Source: an archaeon
GTDB lineage: Archaea; Nanobdellota; Nanobdellia; SCGC-AAA011-G17; GW2011-AR17
Assembly: GCA_023245975.1 (NCBI GenBank)
Contig: JAHFJF010000012.1
Coordinates: 1 to 14,879 of the forward strand
Direction of reading: 5' to 3'
Length of the DNA: 14,879 nt
Part shown: one piece after another, positions 1-6,800 of the stretch
How the letters are laid out: each line of letters opens with the position of its first letter
Position numbering within the stretch: the first letter of the stretch is position 1
Notes under the pieces: generated by a model
Seen by the model: the letters and a program-made list of their open reading frames with translations, nothing else
Database searches by the model: none
Told to the model about the DNA's origin: nothing
Translations under genes and position numbers: made by a program

Positions 1-118
1 TCTCGCAGACGCCATTTTCCTTGTCATAATCATTTTCACAGATATTGCCCTTGCATTTCCTGCACAGGTATTTTCCTATGGCAATGCCGCATACTGAGCA
101 TTCTTTAAGCTGCCTCAT
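1..118 (-). CDS. Zinc-finger protein, N-terminal fragment (runs off the left edge)
   Basis: Only the first 39 codons lie in the window. They read from an ATG at 116-118 leftward with no stop. The peptide begins MRQLKECSVC and holds paired cysteines at residues 7/10 and 19/22, then C27 and C38. This spacing resembles a small treble-clef or HIT-like zinc finger, so a zinc-binding role is likely, but the partner or substrate cannot be told. There is no Shine-Dalgarno sequence before the ATG. A TATA-like TTTATTAAAA lies about 28 bp upstream, which fits a leaderless transcript. The gene is divergent from the HPF-like/Hsp20 operon. The total length and any C-terminal domain are unknown. Confidence 0.6.
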   Translation of the reverse strand, partial: MRQLKECSVCGIAIGKYLCRKCKGNICENDYDKENGVCE

Positions 119-140
119 GCTAAATAGCAGAGATATTGGC

Positions 141-150
141 TTTTAATAAA
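141..150 (-). promoter_or_regulatory. TATA box of the zinc-finger gene
   Basis: Read leftward this is TTTATTAAAA, centred about 28 bp before the ATG at 118. That distance places transcription start at or next to the start codon, implying a leaderless mRNA. It shares a 98-bp divergent region with the promoter at 174-182. Confidence 0.45.
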
Positions 151-173
151 GTTACGACTCTGATTGCGAAATT

Positions 174-182
174 CTTTTAAAC
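174..182 (+). promoter_or_regulatory. TATA box and leader of the HPF-like/hsp20 operon
   Basis: CTTTTAAAC lies about 39 bp before the ATG at 217. Transcription would begin near 203-206, giving a leader of about 12 nt. GGGGTG at 203-208 could be a ribosome binding site close to the 5' end. Assigned from pattern only. Confidence 0.35.
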
Positions 183-216
183 ATCAACAGTTAATCCATT
201 ATGGGGTGTTTGAAAA

Positions 217-525
217 ATGGGAAACGAAGTAAACTTTGTTGGCTTGAAAAACCTTACAGACCATGAATCAAGCCTTATCAGGAAAGTATCAGAAACTGAG
301 TTCGAGAAAGTGTCAAGGCACATGAGGGATGCAAGGCTAAAGCTTGCTGTCAAAACTATCAATTCTGATGGCAATGCAAGAAATTATGAGCTTACAGCAA
401 TGCTGGATTCGCCAGATGCAAGATTTGAAGCCAGCAATTCAGGCTGGAATCTATCGGTGGTATTGCACGAGCTTTTCAACAGCATACATAACCAGGCAAA
501 GAAAAGGCTCAAGATGAAGGATTAA
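217..525 (+). CDS. HPF/RaiA-like ribosome-associated protein (S30AE-like fold, distant)
   Basis: 102 residues, small and charged. A helix at about residues 14-38 is followed by beta-strand-like stretches at 41-48, 56-64 and 67-72, then a helix at about 79-100 ending in a basic tail (KKRLKMKD). The end pattern, a strand containing RFEAS, then a short turn and a long LHELFNSIHNQ helix, is like that of hibernation-promoting factors, which bind the decoding region of the small subunit and silence ribosomes under stress. The similarity is in layout, not a strong motif match, so another S30AE-like or polyhydroxyalkanoate-region-like small protein remains possible. It lies 10 bp upstream of the small heat-shock gene, so the two are likely co-transcribed. 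That supports a stress role. The start has GGGGTG upstream. Confidence 0.55.
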   Translation: MGNEVNFVGLKNLTDHESSLIRKVSETEFEKVSRHMRDARLKLAVKTINSDGNARNYELTAMLDSPDARFEASNSGWNLSVVLHELFNSIHNQAKKRLKMKD

Positions 526-535
526 GGAGAAAAAA

Positions 536-976
536 ATGAACAATATCTTTTTTAAAGAGATGCATAGAGTGAAGAAGCGGATGGATGATGCCCTTGACCA
601 CTTTTTAGATGCGCCCAAGCTTTTGCCGAAGCTATATCCCGGAAAAGAGATTGAGCTTTTCCATAATCCTATGATAGACGTGGTTGAAAAGGCAAATATT
701 GTGGTAGTAAAGGCTGAATTGCCTGGCTTAACAAAAAACGAGATACATATTGGAATTAAAAACGGAATGCTTGAAATAAAAGGCCAGAGAAGATTAGAAG
801 AAAATAAAGGCTACCTAATGCAGGAGAGAAGCTATACTGGATTTCACAGGCTCCTGCAATTGCCTGCGGCTGTTAAGGTTGAAAATGCTGATTCAAAATA
901 TGAACATGGAATATTAACGGTTACCTTGCCCAAGAAGCACCCAGGAATTAAAAGCCTTGAACACAAGACAAAATAA
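536..976 (+). CDS. hsp20: Small heat-shock protein, Hsp20/alpha-crystallin family
   Basis: 146 residues, normal for the family. An N-terminal amphipathic region (1-42) precedes the alpha-crystallin domain at about 44-135. Visible hallmarks are ELPGLTKNEI in strand 3/4, the GMLEIKGQR strand, the YTGFHRLLQLP region that forms the dimer loop, and the family signature KYEHGILTVTLPK at 121-133. Hsp20 proteins are ATP-independent cytoplasmic chaperones that hold unfolding proteins as large oligomers. The C-terminal tail has IKSL in place of a clear I-x-I oligomerisation motif, so assembly may differ. The ATG at 536 follows GGAGA at 526-530, and the gap from the preceding stop is 10 bp, so this is the second gene of the operon. 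It converges on a membrane-protein gene with 2 bp between the two stops. Confidence 0.95.
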   Translation: MNNIFFKEMHRVKKRMDDALDHFLDAPKLLPKLYPGKEIELFHNPMIDVVEKANIVVVKAELPGLTKNEIHIGIKNGMLEIKGQRRLEENKGYLMQERSYTGFHRLLQLPAAVKVENADSKYEHGILTVTLPKKHPGIKSLEHKTK

Positions 977-1000
977 TTTTATTTTTTCTTTATTATTTTC
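977..1000 (+). terminator. U-rich archaeal-type terminator after hsp20
   Basis: Directly after the hsp20 stop the plus strand is almost all T (17 of the first 22 bases), with a run of six. Archaeal RNA polymerase terminates at such U-tracts. The stretch also encodes the lysine-rich end of the convergent gene, so the composition could be partly coding-driven. Confidence 0.35.
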
Positions 1001-1326
1001 ATGAATTTTTCCCTTTCTTTGAGGTTGGCAGTTGCTTCTTCAGCTTCTTGTTTAGAATCACTTATCTTCTTTAAGCCCATTATAAAGAATAATGGAGTCA
1101 GAACTGTAAAAACAGCCACAATTGGCGTGTTAAGCAAATAGCTATGCACTCCAACAGAACCAGCAATTTCTGCGCCTATCCTGAAAGCAACAAACAACAG
1201 TCCCAGCATGAAGAAACTGATTGAATTCTTTTCGATTTGATCCTCGTAATTCCTGCCGAGAGCTACAAAGTAGTATGTTAGGAAAACAAATGCAATGGAG
1301 AATGCATCAATAACTAAGTCTATCAT
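979..1326 (-). CDS. Small three-helix membrane protein with charged tail
   Basis: 115 residues, family not recognised. Hydrophobic segments lie at about 3-23, 36-58 and 67-85, followed by a charged, probably helical tail (86-115) ending in KKIIKKK. The ATG overlaps the stop of the coiled-coil gene (ATGA at 1323-1326), so the two are translationally coupled and may act together. A short charged helix on a membrane hairpin could pair with the long coiled coil of its partner, but this is inference. Its 3' end meets hsp20 head-on. Confidence 0.75.
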   Translation of the reverse strand: MIDLVIDAFSIAFVFLTYYFVALGRNYEDQIEKNSISFFMLGLLFVAFRIGAEIAGSVGVHSYLLNTPIVAVFTVLTPLFFIMGLKKISDSKQEAEEATANLKEREKFMKIIKKK

Positions 1327-2516
1327 TTCTTCCTCCGCTCAAGCCTTTCCCTCTCAGCCTGAAGCCTGGAAAACTCCTTGTTGATGTCTCTTCTTTGCTT
1401 CTCCAGCTCCAATCTCTCGCGCTCTAATTTGTCCTGGTCTTTTAATAGGGACTCCCGTTCCAATTCAATTCCCCTTTCTGATTCTGAGACGCGCTTTAGC
1501 TTGCTGTCGAGTTGCGCATGCTTTGCATCAAGCTCATCTTTCTCCCTTAGTAATGCTTTCTGGTCTTTCTTTACTGCCAGCTTCTCTTTTTCTATATTTT
1601 CCCGCTTTGAGAATATTTCTTCCCTCATAACCTTTAGCTTGTCCCTTAACACGTGCAGCTTTGCCTTCTCAGGGTCTAATTTTGATTTCTCTTTTTCAAG
1701 CTCTTCTTCATAGGACCTGAATTCGTCTTCTTTTTTGCCTAATTCCTTTTCCTTGGCATTAACAAGCAAAAGCTTTTTCTTATGTGATTCCTGCAAGCTT
1801 GAGATTTCTTCTTCCCTCTTATCCAATTCCTCTTCAGATTCTTCTATGGCGGACCTGTCTTTTTCCAGCTGCCTGCTAGTCTCTAGCATCTTTTCCTTAT
1901 GCAGTGCTATATCCTTCAGGCCCTTTGACAAGTCTTTTTCCCTGTTTTCAAGTTCTGTCTCCTTATCTTCAAGATCTTGCCTTAATTTTTCAAGGATTTC
2001 CCTTTCCTTTGATAATTCTTCCTGCATCTTCAGGATATTGCTCTTTTCTTTTAGAAGATCTTTCTTTTCCAGTTTGAAATCTTTTGACTCTAATTTTAGC
2101 ATGTCAAGTTTCTGCTCGTATGTATCCCTCATTTCGCTTACTTTCTTTGACTCTTTTTCCAGCCTTGTCCTTTCCTGCTCTATATTTTTTAATTCCGGAT
2201 AGAATACATGCTTATGCAGCTCTTTTCCAAAAGGGGTAGTAGGCTTTTCCAGTATTTCCAGCAATTGTTTTCTCCTTCTTAATATCCCTCTTTGATTGTA
2301 AAGATAACCAGAATATGCTACTGCGGCTAATGCTAGGAATTGTAATGCTGATGCAATTAGCTTGTCAACTAGTGAAGCTAGGTAAGAAGCAAATAATGCC
2401 AAAGAAAAAATCATTACCTGCAGGAAATAGATTTTCCGTCTATGCTTCCTAAACAGGAAAAGTGCAAATGCGAATAATATTATTGCAAATATCCTCGAAT
2501 ATAAGAGGTAATCCAT
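1323..2516 (-). CDS. Membrane-anchored long coiled-coil protein
   Basis: 397 residues. The N-terminus is hydrophobic with probable membrane segments at about 3-22, 29-48 and 53-73, separated by a basic KHRRK loop. A linker with PTTPFGKEL (about 92-100) leads into roughly 285 residues of nearly uninterrupted E/K/L/R-rich coiled coil (about 110-397). There is no ATPase, kinase or DNA-binding motif. The layout suggests a membrane-fixed rod with a scaffold or spacer role at the cytoplasmic face, but no function can be assigned, and database matches to SMC or myosin would be due to composition. It is the first gene of a two-gene unit. TATA-like CTTTATAAA lies 27 bp before the ATG, and no Shine-Dalgarno is visible, consistent with leaderless translation. 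Confidence 0.8.
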   Translation of the reverse strand: MDYLLYSRIFAIILFAFALFLFRKHRRKIYFLQVMIFSLALFASYLASLVDKLIASALQFLALAAVAYSGYLYNQRGILRRRKQLLEILEKPTTPFGKELHKHVFYPELKNIEQERTRLEKESKKVSEMRDTYEQKLDMLKLESKDFKLEKKDLLKEKSNILKMQEELSKEREILEKLRQDLEDKETELENREKDLSKGLKDIALHKEKMLETSRQLEKDRSAIEESEEELDKREEEISSLQESHKKKLLLVNAKEKELGKKEDEFRSYEEELEKEKSKLDPEKAKLHVLRDKLKVMREEIFSKRENIEKEKLAVKKDQKALLREKDELDAKHAQLDSKLKRVSESERGIELERESLLKDQDKLERERLELEKQRRDINKEFSRLQAERERLERRKK

Positions 2517-2538
2517 AATGCTGGTTATCTGGACTGGA

Positions 2539-2547
2539 TTTATAAAG
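2539..2547 (-). promoter_or_regulatory. TATA box of the coiled-coil/membrane-protein pair
   Basis: Read leftward CTTTATAAA, centred 27 bp before the ATG at 2516. It is back to back with the promoter at 2573-2580. Confidence 0.5.
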
Positions 2548-2572
2548 CTTTCTTGATTTTTGGACAGAAATA

Positions 2573-2580
2573 CATATAAG
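2573..2580 (+). promoter_or_regulatory. TATA box of the DUF1761 gene
   Basis: CATATAAG centred about 27 bp before the ATG at 2603. No ribosome binding site precedes that ATG, so a leaderless transcript is likely. Confidence 0.5.
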
Positions 2581-2602
2581 CAATAAGGATTTTAGAAATA
2601 AC

Positions 2603-3028
2603 ATGGCACCAGCAGTTGACATTAACTATTGGGCTGTTTTAGCATCAGCAGTGGCAGCTAATGTAATTGGCGGATTGTGGTATTCTCCAGTATTATTTGG
2701 TAAGGCATGGATGAAGCTTTCCGGGCTTGATGGTAAGAAACTTGAAGAGCTAAAAAAGAAAAGCTCCCCAGGAAAAGTGTATGCTTTGATGTTTGTCGGC
2801 TCATTAGTTATGGCTTATGTTTTATCACATTTCATTGATTATACACAGGCAACAACCGTATTTGAAGGAGCACAAGCAGGATTCTGGGTATGGATTGGAT
2901 TTGTAGCAACAGTACAGCTTGGCAGTATGCTTTGGGAAGGAAAGCCGGCAAAACTCTATTTCTTAAACATAAGCTACCAGCTAGTTTCTTTGCTTACAAT
3001 GGGTATTATACTTGCTCTCTGGGTTTAA
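2603..3028 (+). CDS. DUF1761 family membrane protein
   Basis: 141 residues, the usual family size. Four hydrophobic segments lie at about 10-27, 60-78, 91-110 and 120-141. The N-terminal pattern NYWAVLASAVAANVIGGLWY followed by SPVLFGKAWMKLSG is the recognisable DUF1761 signature (small-residue helix, then WYSP and the FGKxWMK motif). The family is widespread, found as an integral membrane protein, and has no established biochemical role. The gene is monocistronic between two leftward units. The start is fixed by a TATA box 27 bp upstream. A short T-run after the stop (3029-3033) may serve in termination. Confidence 0.85.
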   Translation: MAPAVDINYWAVLASAVAANVIGGLWYSPVLFGKAWMKLSGLDGKKLEELKKKSSPGKVYALMFVGSLVMAYVLSHFIDYTQATTVFEGAQAGFWVWIGFVATVQLGSMLWEGKPAKLYFLNISYQLVSLLTMGIILALWV

Positions 3029-3073
3029 TTTTTCCGGTAATACTACTATTGTTTATTTGGCAACCTTAAACAA

Positions 3074-3988
3074 TTAAATGACAGAATTAAGTCCTTCTGA
3101 AATGATGTTTCCTTCATTATCAAATTCAATAACCGCAACCAAACCGCTTTTGCCATCAACTGCAATCCTTAAATCAAACCATCTTACTGTATTTCCTTCT
3201 GCTTCTGCATATGGGTATTGAGAAAACTCCCTAAACTGCTTGACTATTAATGCATCTTTTGACTTTTCTATCAGGGGATTATCTTCTTTGGGATAGAAAT
3301 GAAATTCGCCAAAACCAGTAGTGGAAACATCAAAATCATTTACAATATAGATGTCCGGCTCATTTATTATAGCGCGCCACTTGAAGGGGCTTGAAAAGCT
3401 TGGCATTACATGGACATCCTGGTACCCATTAAGATTCTCAACGGCAGTGTCGGCATAAATCTTTAAGCCTGACTTGAATAGAAGGAATACAAGGAAGACA
3501 AATAATGTTGCCCTTGCTACTTTTTCCCTTGAGACATGATTCATCCTTATGAAGATTATGCCGGTTATGAATATTGCCAGGACATAGACATCAATTATTG
3601 GAATAAGGCTGAATTCGTACCTGACATTATTGAAAGGGTATAATATCTGCGTGCCCCAGGATGTTATTAAGTCAAGGAATAGGTGAGAGGATGTTCCGAC
3701 AAGACCAATTATGAAATACTTGTTAAACTCTTTTTCCTTTAATTTGGTGAATACGGCAGCTAATATTATGGAAAGCAGGACAATTCCAATCAATGAATGC
3801 GACAGTTCCCTGTGATGAACTAAATAGAAGCCGGCCCCAAAGAATCTAATGACGAAATCTATGTCTGGGAGATTAGCAGCTACAATCATTGCTATCATTG
3901 GCCATTTCTCATTCTTGAATTTAAGCTTCCTGATTAATAGTATACCAATTAGATAGCCGAACAGTGAATGAGTCAGGTTGTCTGTCAT
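3074..3988 (-). CDS. Membrane-bound metal-dependent hydrolase, YdjM/DUF457 type
   Basis: 304 residues. Conserved polar motifs sit among membrane helices: DNLTHSLFGYLIG (H7), NLPDIDF (D42, D44), HHRELSHSLIG (H58, H59, H64) and SHLFLDLITSWGTQ (H102, D106). These His/Asp clusters define the YdjM/DUF457 family, predicted metal-dependent membrane hydrolases whose substrate is unsettled (lipids are often proposed). Hydrophobic segments cover about residues 10-170. The C-terminal 130 residues are soluble and look beta-rich, a domain found in the longer members. The ATG overlaps the stop of the PAP2 gene (3985-3988), so both are one operon. That pairing with a lipid phosphatase supports a role in lipid or envelope metabolism. 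Confidence 0.85.
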   Translation of the reverse strand: MTDNLTHSLFGYLIGILLIRKLKFKNEKWPMIAMIVAANLPDIDFVIRFFGAGFYLVHHRELSHSLIGIVLLSIILAAVFTKLKEKEFNKYFIIGLVGTSSHLFLDLITSWGTQILYPFNNVRYEFSLIPIIDVYVLAIFITGIIFIRMNHVSREKVARATLFVFLVFLLFKSGLKIYADTAVENLNGYQDVHVMPSFSSPFKWRAIINEPDIYIVNDFDVSTTGFGEFHFYPKEDNPLIEKSKDALIVKQFREFSQYPYAEAEGNTVRWFDLRIAVDGKSGLVAVIEFDNEGNIISEGLNSVI

Positions 3989-4563
3989 CTTGAAAGGAAG
4001 TTTATTTTCTTTATTATCTTGCTACAATATTTTGATGCTACAAAATCTGAGACTATATAACCGATTAATGCGCCTGCAATAATATCGCTCAAGTAATGAA
4101 CTCCAAGGTAAACCCTGCTGAAGGCTACTAGAATTGCCCAAGTATGCCACAAAAATCTTGATTTTTTAAATACAAAATCCAATATGGGCAATGCTGAGAA
4201 TGCAGCCGTTGCGTGGGCTGATGGGAATGAATAGCCATTTTCGCTTATTACAGCCTTTATGCCTAAAGCTTGTTCTGGCCTTGGTTTTTGTACCGTGAAT
4301 TTTAATAAATATGCAATTGCCAATGAAAGAAATAACGATAGCCATAATTGGATTATTAAGCGCTTATTCTTTGTTTTCCATAAGTAGATTGAGATTAATA
4401 TTAATGGGATTACTATAAATGTGCCTATGAGCGTGAAGAAGTTGAAAATTACATTTAATGAAGCTGTCCTGTATTGCGCCAGAAAAGAAGCTACATCCTG
4501 GTCTACTAATAATGACAAAAAGAATGAGATTAATGCTATAAGATAGTAATACCTCTTTTCCAT
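3985..4563 (-). CDS. PAP2-family membrane phosphatase
   Basis: 192 residues with about six hydrophobic segments and all three PAP2 motifs: K88-x6-R95-P96, PSAH at 114-117, and SR149-150 with H156 and D160. H156 would be the nucleophile and H117 the general acid. Family members remove phosphate from phosphatidic acid, phosphatidylglycerophosphate-like lipids or polyprenyl pyrophosphate at the outer membrane face; archaeal substrates are probably isoprenoid. The start at 4563 has no ribosome binding site. A weak TATA-like TTTTTTAATG lies about 29 bp upstream, and a better-looking TTTATATA is only about 9 bp upstream, too close to serve this start. It is the first gene of the pair with the DUF457 hydrolase. 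Confidence 0.9.
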   Translation of the reverse strand: MEKRYYYLIALISFFLSLLVDQDVASFLAQYRTASLNVIFNFFTLIGTFIVIPLILISIYLWKTKNKRLIIQLWLSLFLSLAIAYLLKFTVQKPRPEQALGIKAVISENGYSFPSAHATAAFSALPILDFVFKKSRFLWHTWAILVAFSRVYLGVHYLSDIIAGALIGYIVSDFVASKYCSKIIKKINFLSR

Positions 4564-4616
4564 TTAGCTATATAAAAGGCAGCCGGCATTAAAAAAGGTT
4601 ATGGCTCATGAAAAGG

Positions 4617-4624
4617 CTTTTATG
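4617..4624 (+). promoter_or_regulatory. TATA-like box of the archaeosortase-like gene
   Basis: CTTTTATG centred about 26 bp before the ATG at 4646. No Shine-Dalgarno is present, so leaderless initiation is expected. Confidence 0.4.
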
Positions 4625-4645
4625 CATCATTAAAATCCTATTCTT

Positions 4646-5158
4646 ATGGATTATAAATGGCAGCTTTTTATTAGATTGGGAATTGCTGGAATTCTTGCAT
4701 CTTTTTTTGAATTGTTATATACGATATTCAGACCATTGACATTATATCCTTCTTATTTCATTTTGAGCTTGTTCTATGATGCAACATTAGTTGGGAATAG
4801 GATAATTACAAATGAATATTTCTTGAATTTTGTAGATGCATGCATTGCTGGCTCAGCATATTTTTTATTGGCTTTGTTGATATTGCTAACAGACAAGATT
4901 ACTTTCAGAAAGAGGGTTTACATGTTCTTTTTAGGTTCTTTGATGATACTTTCTTTTAACATATTCAGGATAGAGGTGCTTTTCTATATCTTGTTAAATT
5001 ATAGCTCTAATATATTCCAGTCGGTGCATATATTGTTCTGGAAATTCCTATCCACATTGTATGTCTTCTTAACGTGGCTTTTCTTGATAAATATATTCCA
5101 GATAAAAGCGATACCGGCCTATTCAGATTATAAGAGAATATTAAGGATGTCTAGGTGA
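4646..5158 (+). CDS. Archaeosortase-like membrane transpeptidase (pacearchaeosortase type)
   Basis: 170 residues, an integral membrane protein with hydrophobic segments at about 8-28, 58-82, 91-117 and 125-150. The exosortase/archaeosortase catalytic triad can be placed in order: C66 in VDACIAGS (start of a helix, as in the family), R108 in FNIFRIEVLF (the family's N-x-x-R motif) and H128 in SVHILFWKF. Such enzymes cut a C-terminal sorting signal from surface proteins and can join the protein to a membrane lipid. The protein is short, close to the DPANN subfamily called pacearchaeosortase. No substrate with a tripartite C-terminal sorting tail is seen in the window. The 3' end overlaps the convergent dedA gene by 18 bp. 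The assignment rests on motif order and spacing, not on a search. Confidence 0.72.
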   Translation: MDYKWQLFIRLGIAGILASFFELLYTIFRPLTLYPSYFILSLFYDATLVGNRIITNEYFLNFVDACIAGSAYFLLALLILLTDKITFRKRVYMFFLGSLMILSFNIFRIEVLFYILLNYSSNIFQSVHILFWKFLSTLYVFLTWLFLINIFQIKAIPAYSDYKRILRMSR

Positions 5159-5761
5159 TTTTCTTCTCTTTATGTGCATGTATGCGAAATATGCGAAAGC
5201 TACAACTATAAGGACAATCATAACATAATCCAGCTGCCTTGAATAATTGTGGATTATTTCCCACCTTTCCCCCAATTTAATTCCAAGCCATGCTAGGAGA
5301 GTATTCCATATCAATGCCCCAATAAATGTGTAAAGGCAGAATTTTTTCAAGCTCATCTTTCCAATGCCCGCCGGTATTGAAATCAAATGCCTGACTACTG
5401 GCACAAACCTGCTGATGAATATTGCCTTATCCCCATATCTTGCAAAGAATCTCTCTGTCCATTCCAAATGTGTCTCATCCAATAAAAGAAATCTGCCGTA
5501 TTTTACAACAAACCTTCTTCCTCCGAAGACGCCCATCCAATATGACAATAGCGAACCAAATACTGAGCCTAATGCGCTTACAAAGGCTACTGCCAACAAT
5601 GTAAACCTGCCAGATGTAACAAGAAATCCGGCAAATGGCATGACTATCTCTGATGGTATAGGTGCAATCATGCTCTCTAATGCCATCAAGAGGAATAATC
5701 CAGTATAGCCCCAAATAGACATTCCCAAAATTATATTCTCAATTAACTTTTCAACTAGCAT
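5141..5761 (-). CDS. DedA family membrane protein (SNARE-associated/VTT domain)
   Basis: 206 residues. It shows the family motifs in order: ALESMIAPIPSEIVMPFAGF (acidic residue and proline-rich re-entrant loop), a G-x3-G-x4-Y-x2-G pattern in GSVFGSLLSYWMGVFGG, the arginine-bearing FFARYGDKAIFISRFVPVVR and the IPAG helix. DedA proteins are half-transporter-like membrane proteins; some bacterial members return undecaprenyl phosphate across the membrane, others support proton-motive-force homeostasis. The start is taken at the ATG 5759-5761; a TTG one codon earlier is less likely. TATA-like CTTTTTAACC lies about 25 bp upstream, with no ribosome binding site. The gene is next to PAP2 and archaeosortase genes, which suits a lipid-carrier role. 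It overlaps the sortase gene at the 3' end. Confidence 0.92.
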   Translation of the reverse strand: MLVEKLIENIILGMSIWGYTGLFLLMALESMIAPIPSEIVMPFAGFLVTSGRFTLLAVAFVSALGSVFGSLLSYWMGVFGGRRFVVKYGRFLLLDETHLEWTERFFARYGDKAIFISRFVPVVRHLISIPAGIGKMSLKKFCLYTFIGALIWNTLLAWLGIKLGERWEIIHNYSRQLDYVMIVLIVVAFAYFAYMHIKRRKSPRHP

Positions 5762-5780
5762 CAAATCAAAATAGCCTAAT

Positions 5781-5790
5781 GGTTAAAAAG
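5781..5790 (-). promoter_or_regulatory. TATA-like box of the dedA gene
   Basis: Read leftward CTTTTTAACC, centred about 25 bp before the ATG at 5761. It lies in the 40-bp gap after the COG1340 gene, whose U-tract terminator may coincide with it. Confidence 0.4.
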
Positions 5791-5801
5791 AGTTTCGGAT
5801 A

Positions 5802-6716
5802 TTAAAAGTCTTCAGAATCCATAGGCTCGCCTTGCAAGGCAATCAAATCTTCAGTAGTAAGTATTTTCTTTGCCTTGAATTTTTCTTTTACTTCCTTTGC
5901 CTTGTCATGAATCTGCCTTTCCTCTCTTGTTTTGCCTTCTTGTTTCCTTTCTTCCTTAACACGCTCATGCCTGTCATGCTCTGATTTCAATAGGTCAAGC
6001 TTTTCCTTTAGCTGCTTGTTCAACGAAGAAAATTCCTGCTTGTACTTAATGAAATTGGCGAATGCGTCTTCCTGGACTTTTTTGATCTGGTTTATCTCCT
6101 TTGAGAGCCTGCCGAAGCTGCCTTCTTTGTGCTCTTTTAAGTATTCCTTAAGCTGATTATGGAACTCATCCGCCTTTGTTTTTGCCTCTTCTATCTTTTT
6201 TGATAGCTCCCTTCCTTCTTTCTGTGAAGAATAATGGGCATTGGAGGCATCGTATTTCTTTTTTAAATCCCTTATTTGCTTCATTACCTTCTTTTCTTTC
6301 TCAAAATCAAAAGCCTGGGTTTCTAAGGCGGTTTCAAGCCTATCCATTTGCGCTTTTATGAATTCTGGCCTGTCTTTCTTTTCGCCGACGGTTTCATTCT
6401 TCTTGTTAATCTCTTTGATTTTAACTATTAATTCCTGGACTTCCTTGTTGAACTTGTCCCTATTCTCTTTAAGCTCATTTATTTTGGTATCAACATTTTC
6501 CTTATTGGCCCTTGCTTCCTTTATCTTTGAGATTAAGTTTGCAATTTCTTGCTTTAATTCTTCTTTCTTCTTGAACCATTCTTCTTTCTTTTGGCCAATA
6601 TCATTAAGCTTTGACTTTAATTCAGAAATCTCTTCCCTTAAACTCTTGTGACTAGGCGGATTTACTTTTTCAGGCTGTTTATTATCAGCAACATCTTTGT
6701 TTTCCTTATCTTCCAT
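5802..6716 (-). CDS. COG1340-type archaeal coiled-coil protein
   Basis: 304 residues, soluble and almost wholly helical. A polar N-terminal 20 residues leads into coiled coil from about 24 to 265, rich in K and E. Family landmarks are RLETALETQAFDFEKEKKVM (the conserved segment where I expect LExxxxT...EKxLV) near the middle, and a C-terminal KILTTEDLIALQGE motif. COG1340 proteins are common in archaea and sit near translation or cell-cycle genes; no activity is established. The ATG at 6716 follows AGAGGG (6719-6724), and a TATA box lies about 37 bp upstream, so this gene has a short leader with a ribosome binding site, unlike most first genes here. It lies just downstream of the ribosomal operon but has its own promoter. 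Confidence 0.8.
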   Translation of the reverse strand: MEDKENKDVADNKQPEKVNPPSHKSLREEISELKSKLNDIGQKKEEWFKKKEELKQEIANLISKIKEARANKENVDTKINELKENRDKFNKEVQELIVKIKEINKKNETVGEKKDRPEFIKAQMDRLETALETQAFDFEKEKKVMKQIRDLKKKYDASNAHYSSQKEGRELSKKIEEAKTKADEFHNQLKEYLKEHKEGSFGRLSKEINQIKKVQEDAFANFIKYKQEFSSLNKQLKEKLDLLKSEHDRHERVKEERKQEGKTREERQIHDKAKEVKEKFKAKKILTTEDLIALQGEPMDSEDF

Positions 6717-6746
6717 TACCCTCTTGACTCCGTCGTCTTATGCGTC

Positions 6747-6758
6747 TTTTAATTAAAA
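6747..6758 (-). promoter_or_regulatory. Palindromic TATA box of the COG1340 gene
   Basis: TTTTAATTAAAA is a perfect 12-bp palindrome about 37 bp before the ATG at 6716, giving a leader of about 10 nt that includes AGAGGG at 6719-6724. It abuts the terminator of the ribosomal operon. Confidence 0.45.
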
Positions 6759-6788
6759 AGTAAAAGGCAGCACTCTTAATTCAAGTGC
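6751..6788 (-). terminator. Terminator of the uL1-uL10-P1 operon
   Basis: Leftward after the P1 stop there is a small inverted repeat (GCACT ... AGTGC, arms 6770-6774 and 6784-6788) followed by two T-tracts (CCTTTTACTTTTT). The U-rich tail suits archaeal termination; the 5-bp stem may be incidental. Confidence 0.4.
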
Positions 6789-6800
6789 CACCAATACGAA

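Noticed and set aside
1378..2202. Rightward serine/phenylalanine-rich open frames opposite the coiled-coil gene
   Set aside because: They are antisense reflections of lysine/glutamate-rich coiled-coil codons, with no domain, promoter or ribosome binding site.
4567..4577. TTTATATA immediately before the PAP2 start as its promoter
   Set aside because: It is only about 9 bp from the ATG, too close for a TATA box serving this start, and no later in-frame start is plausible.
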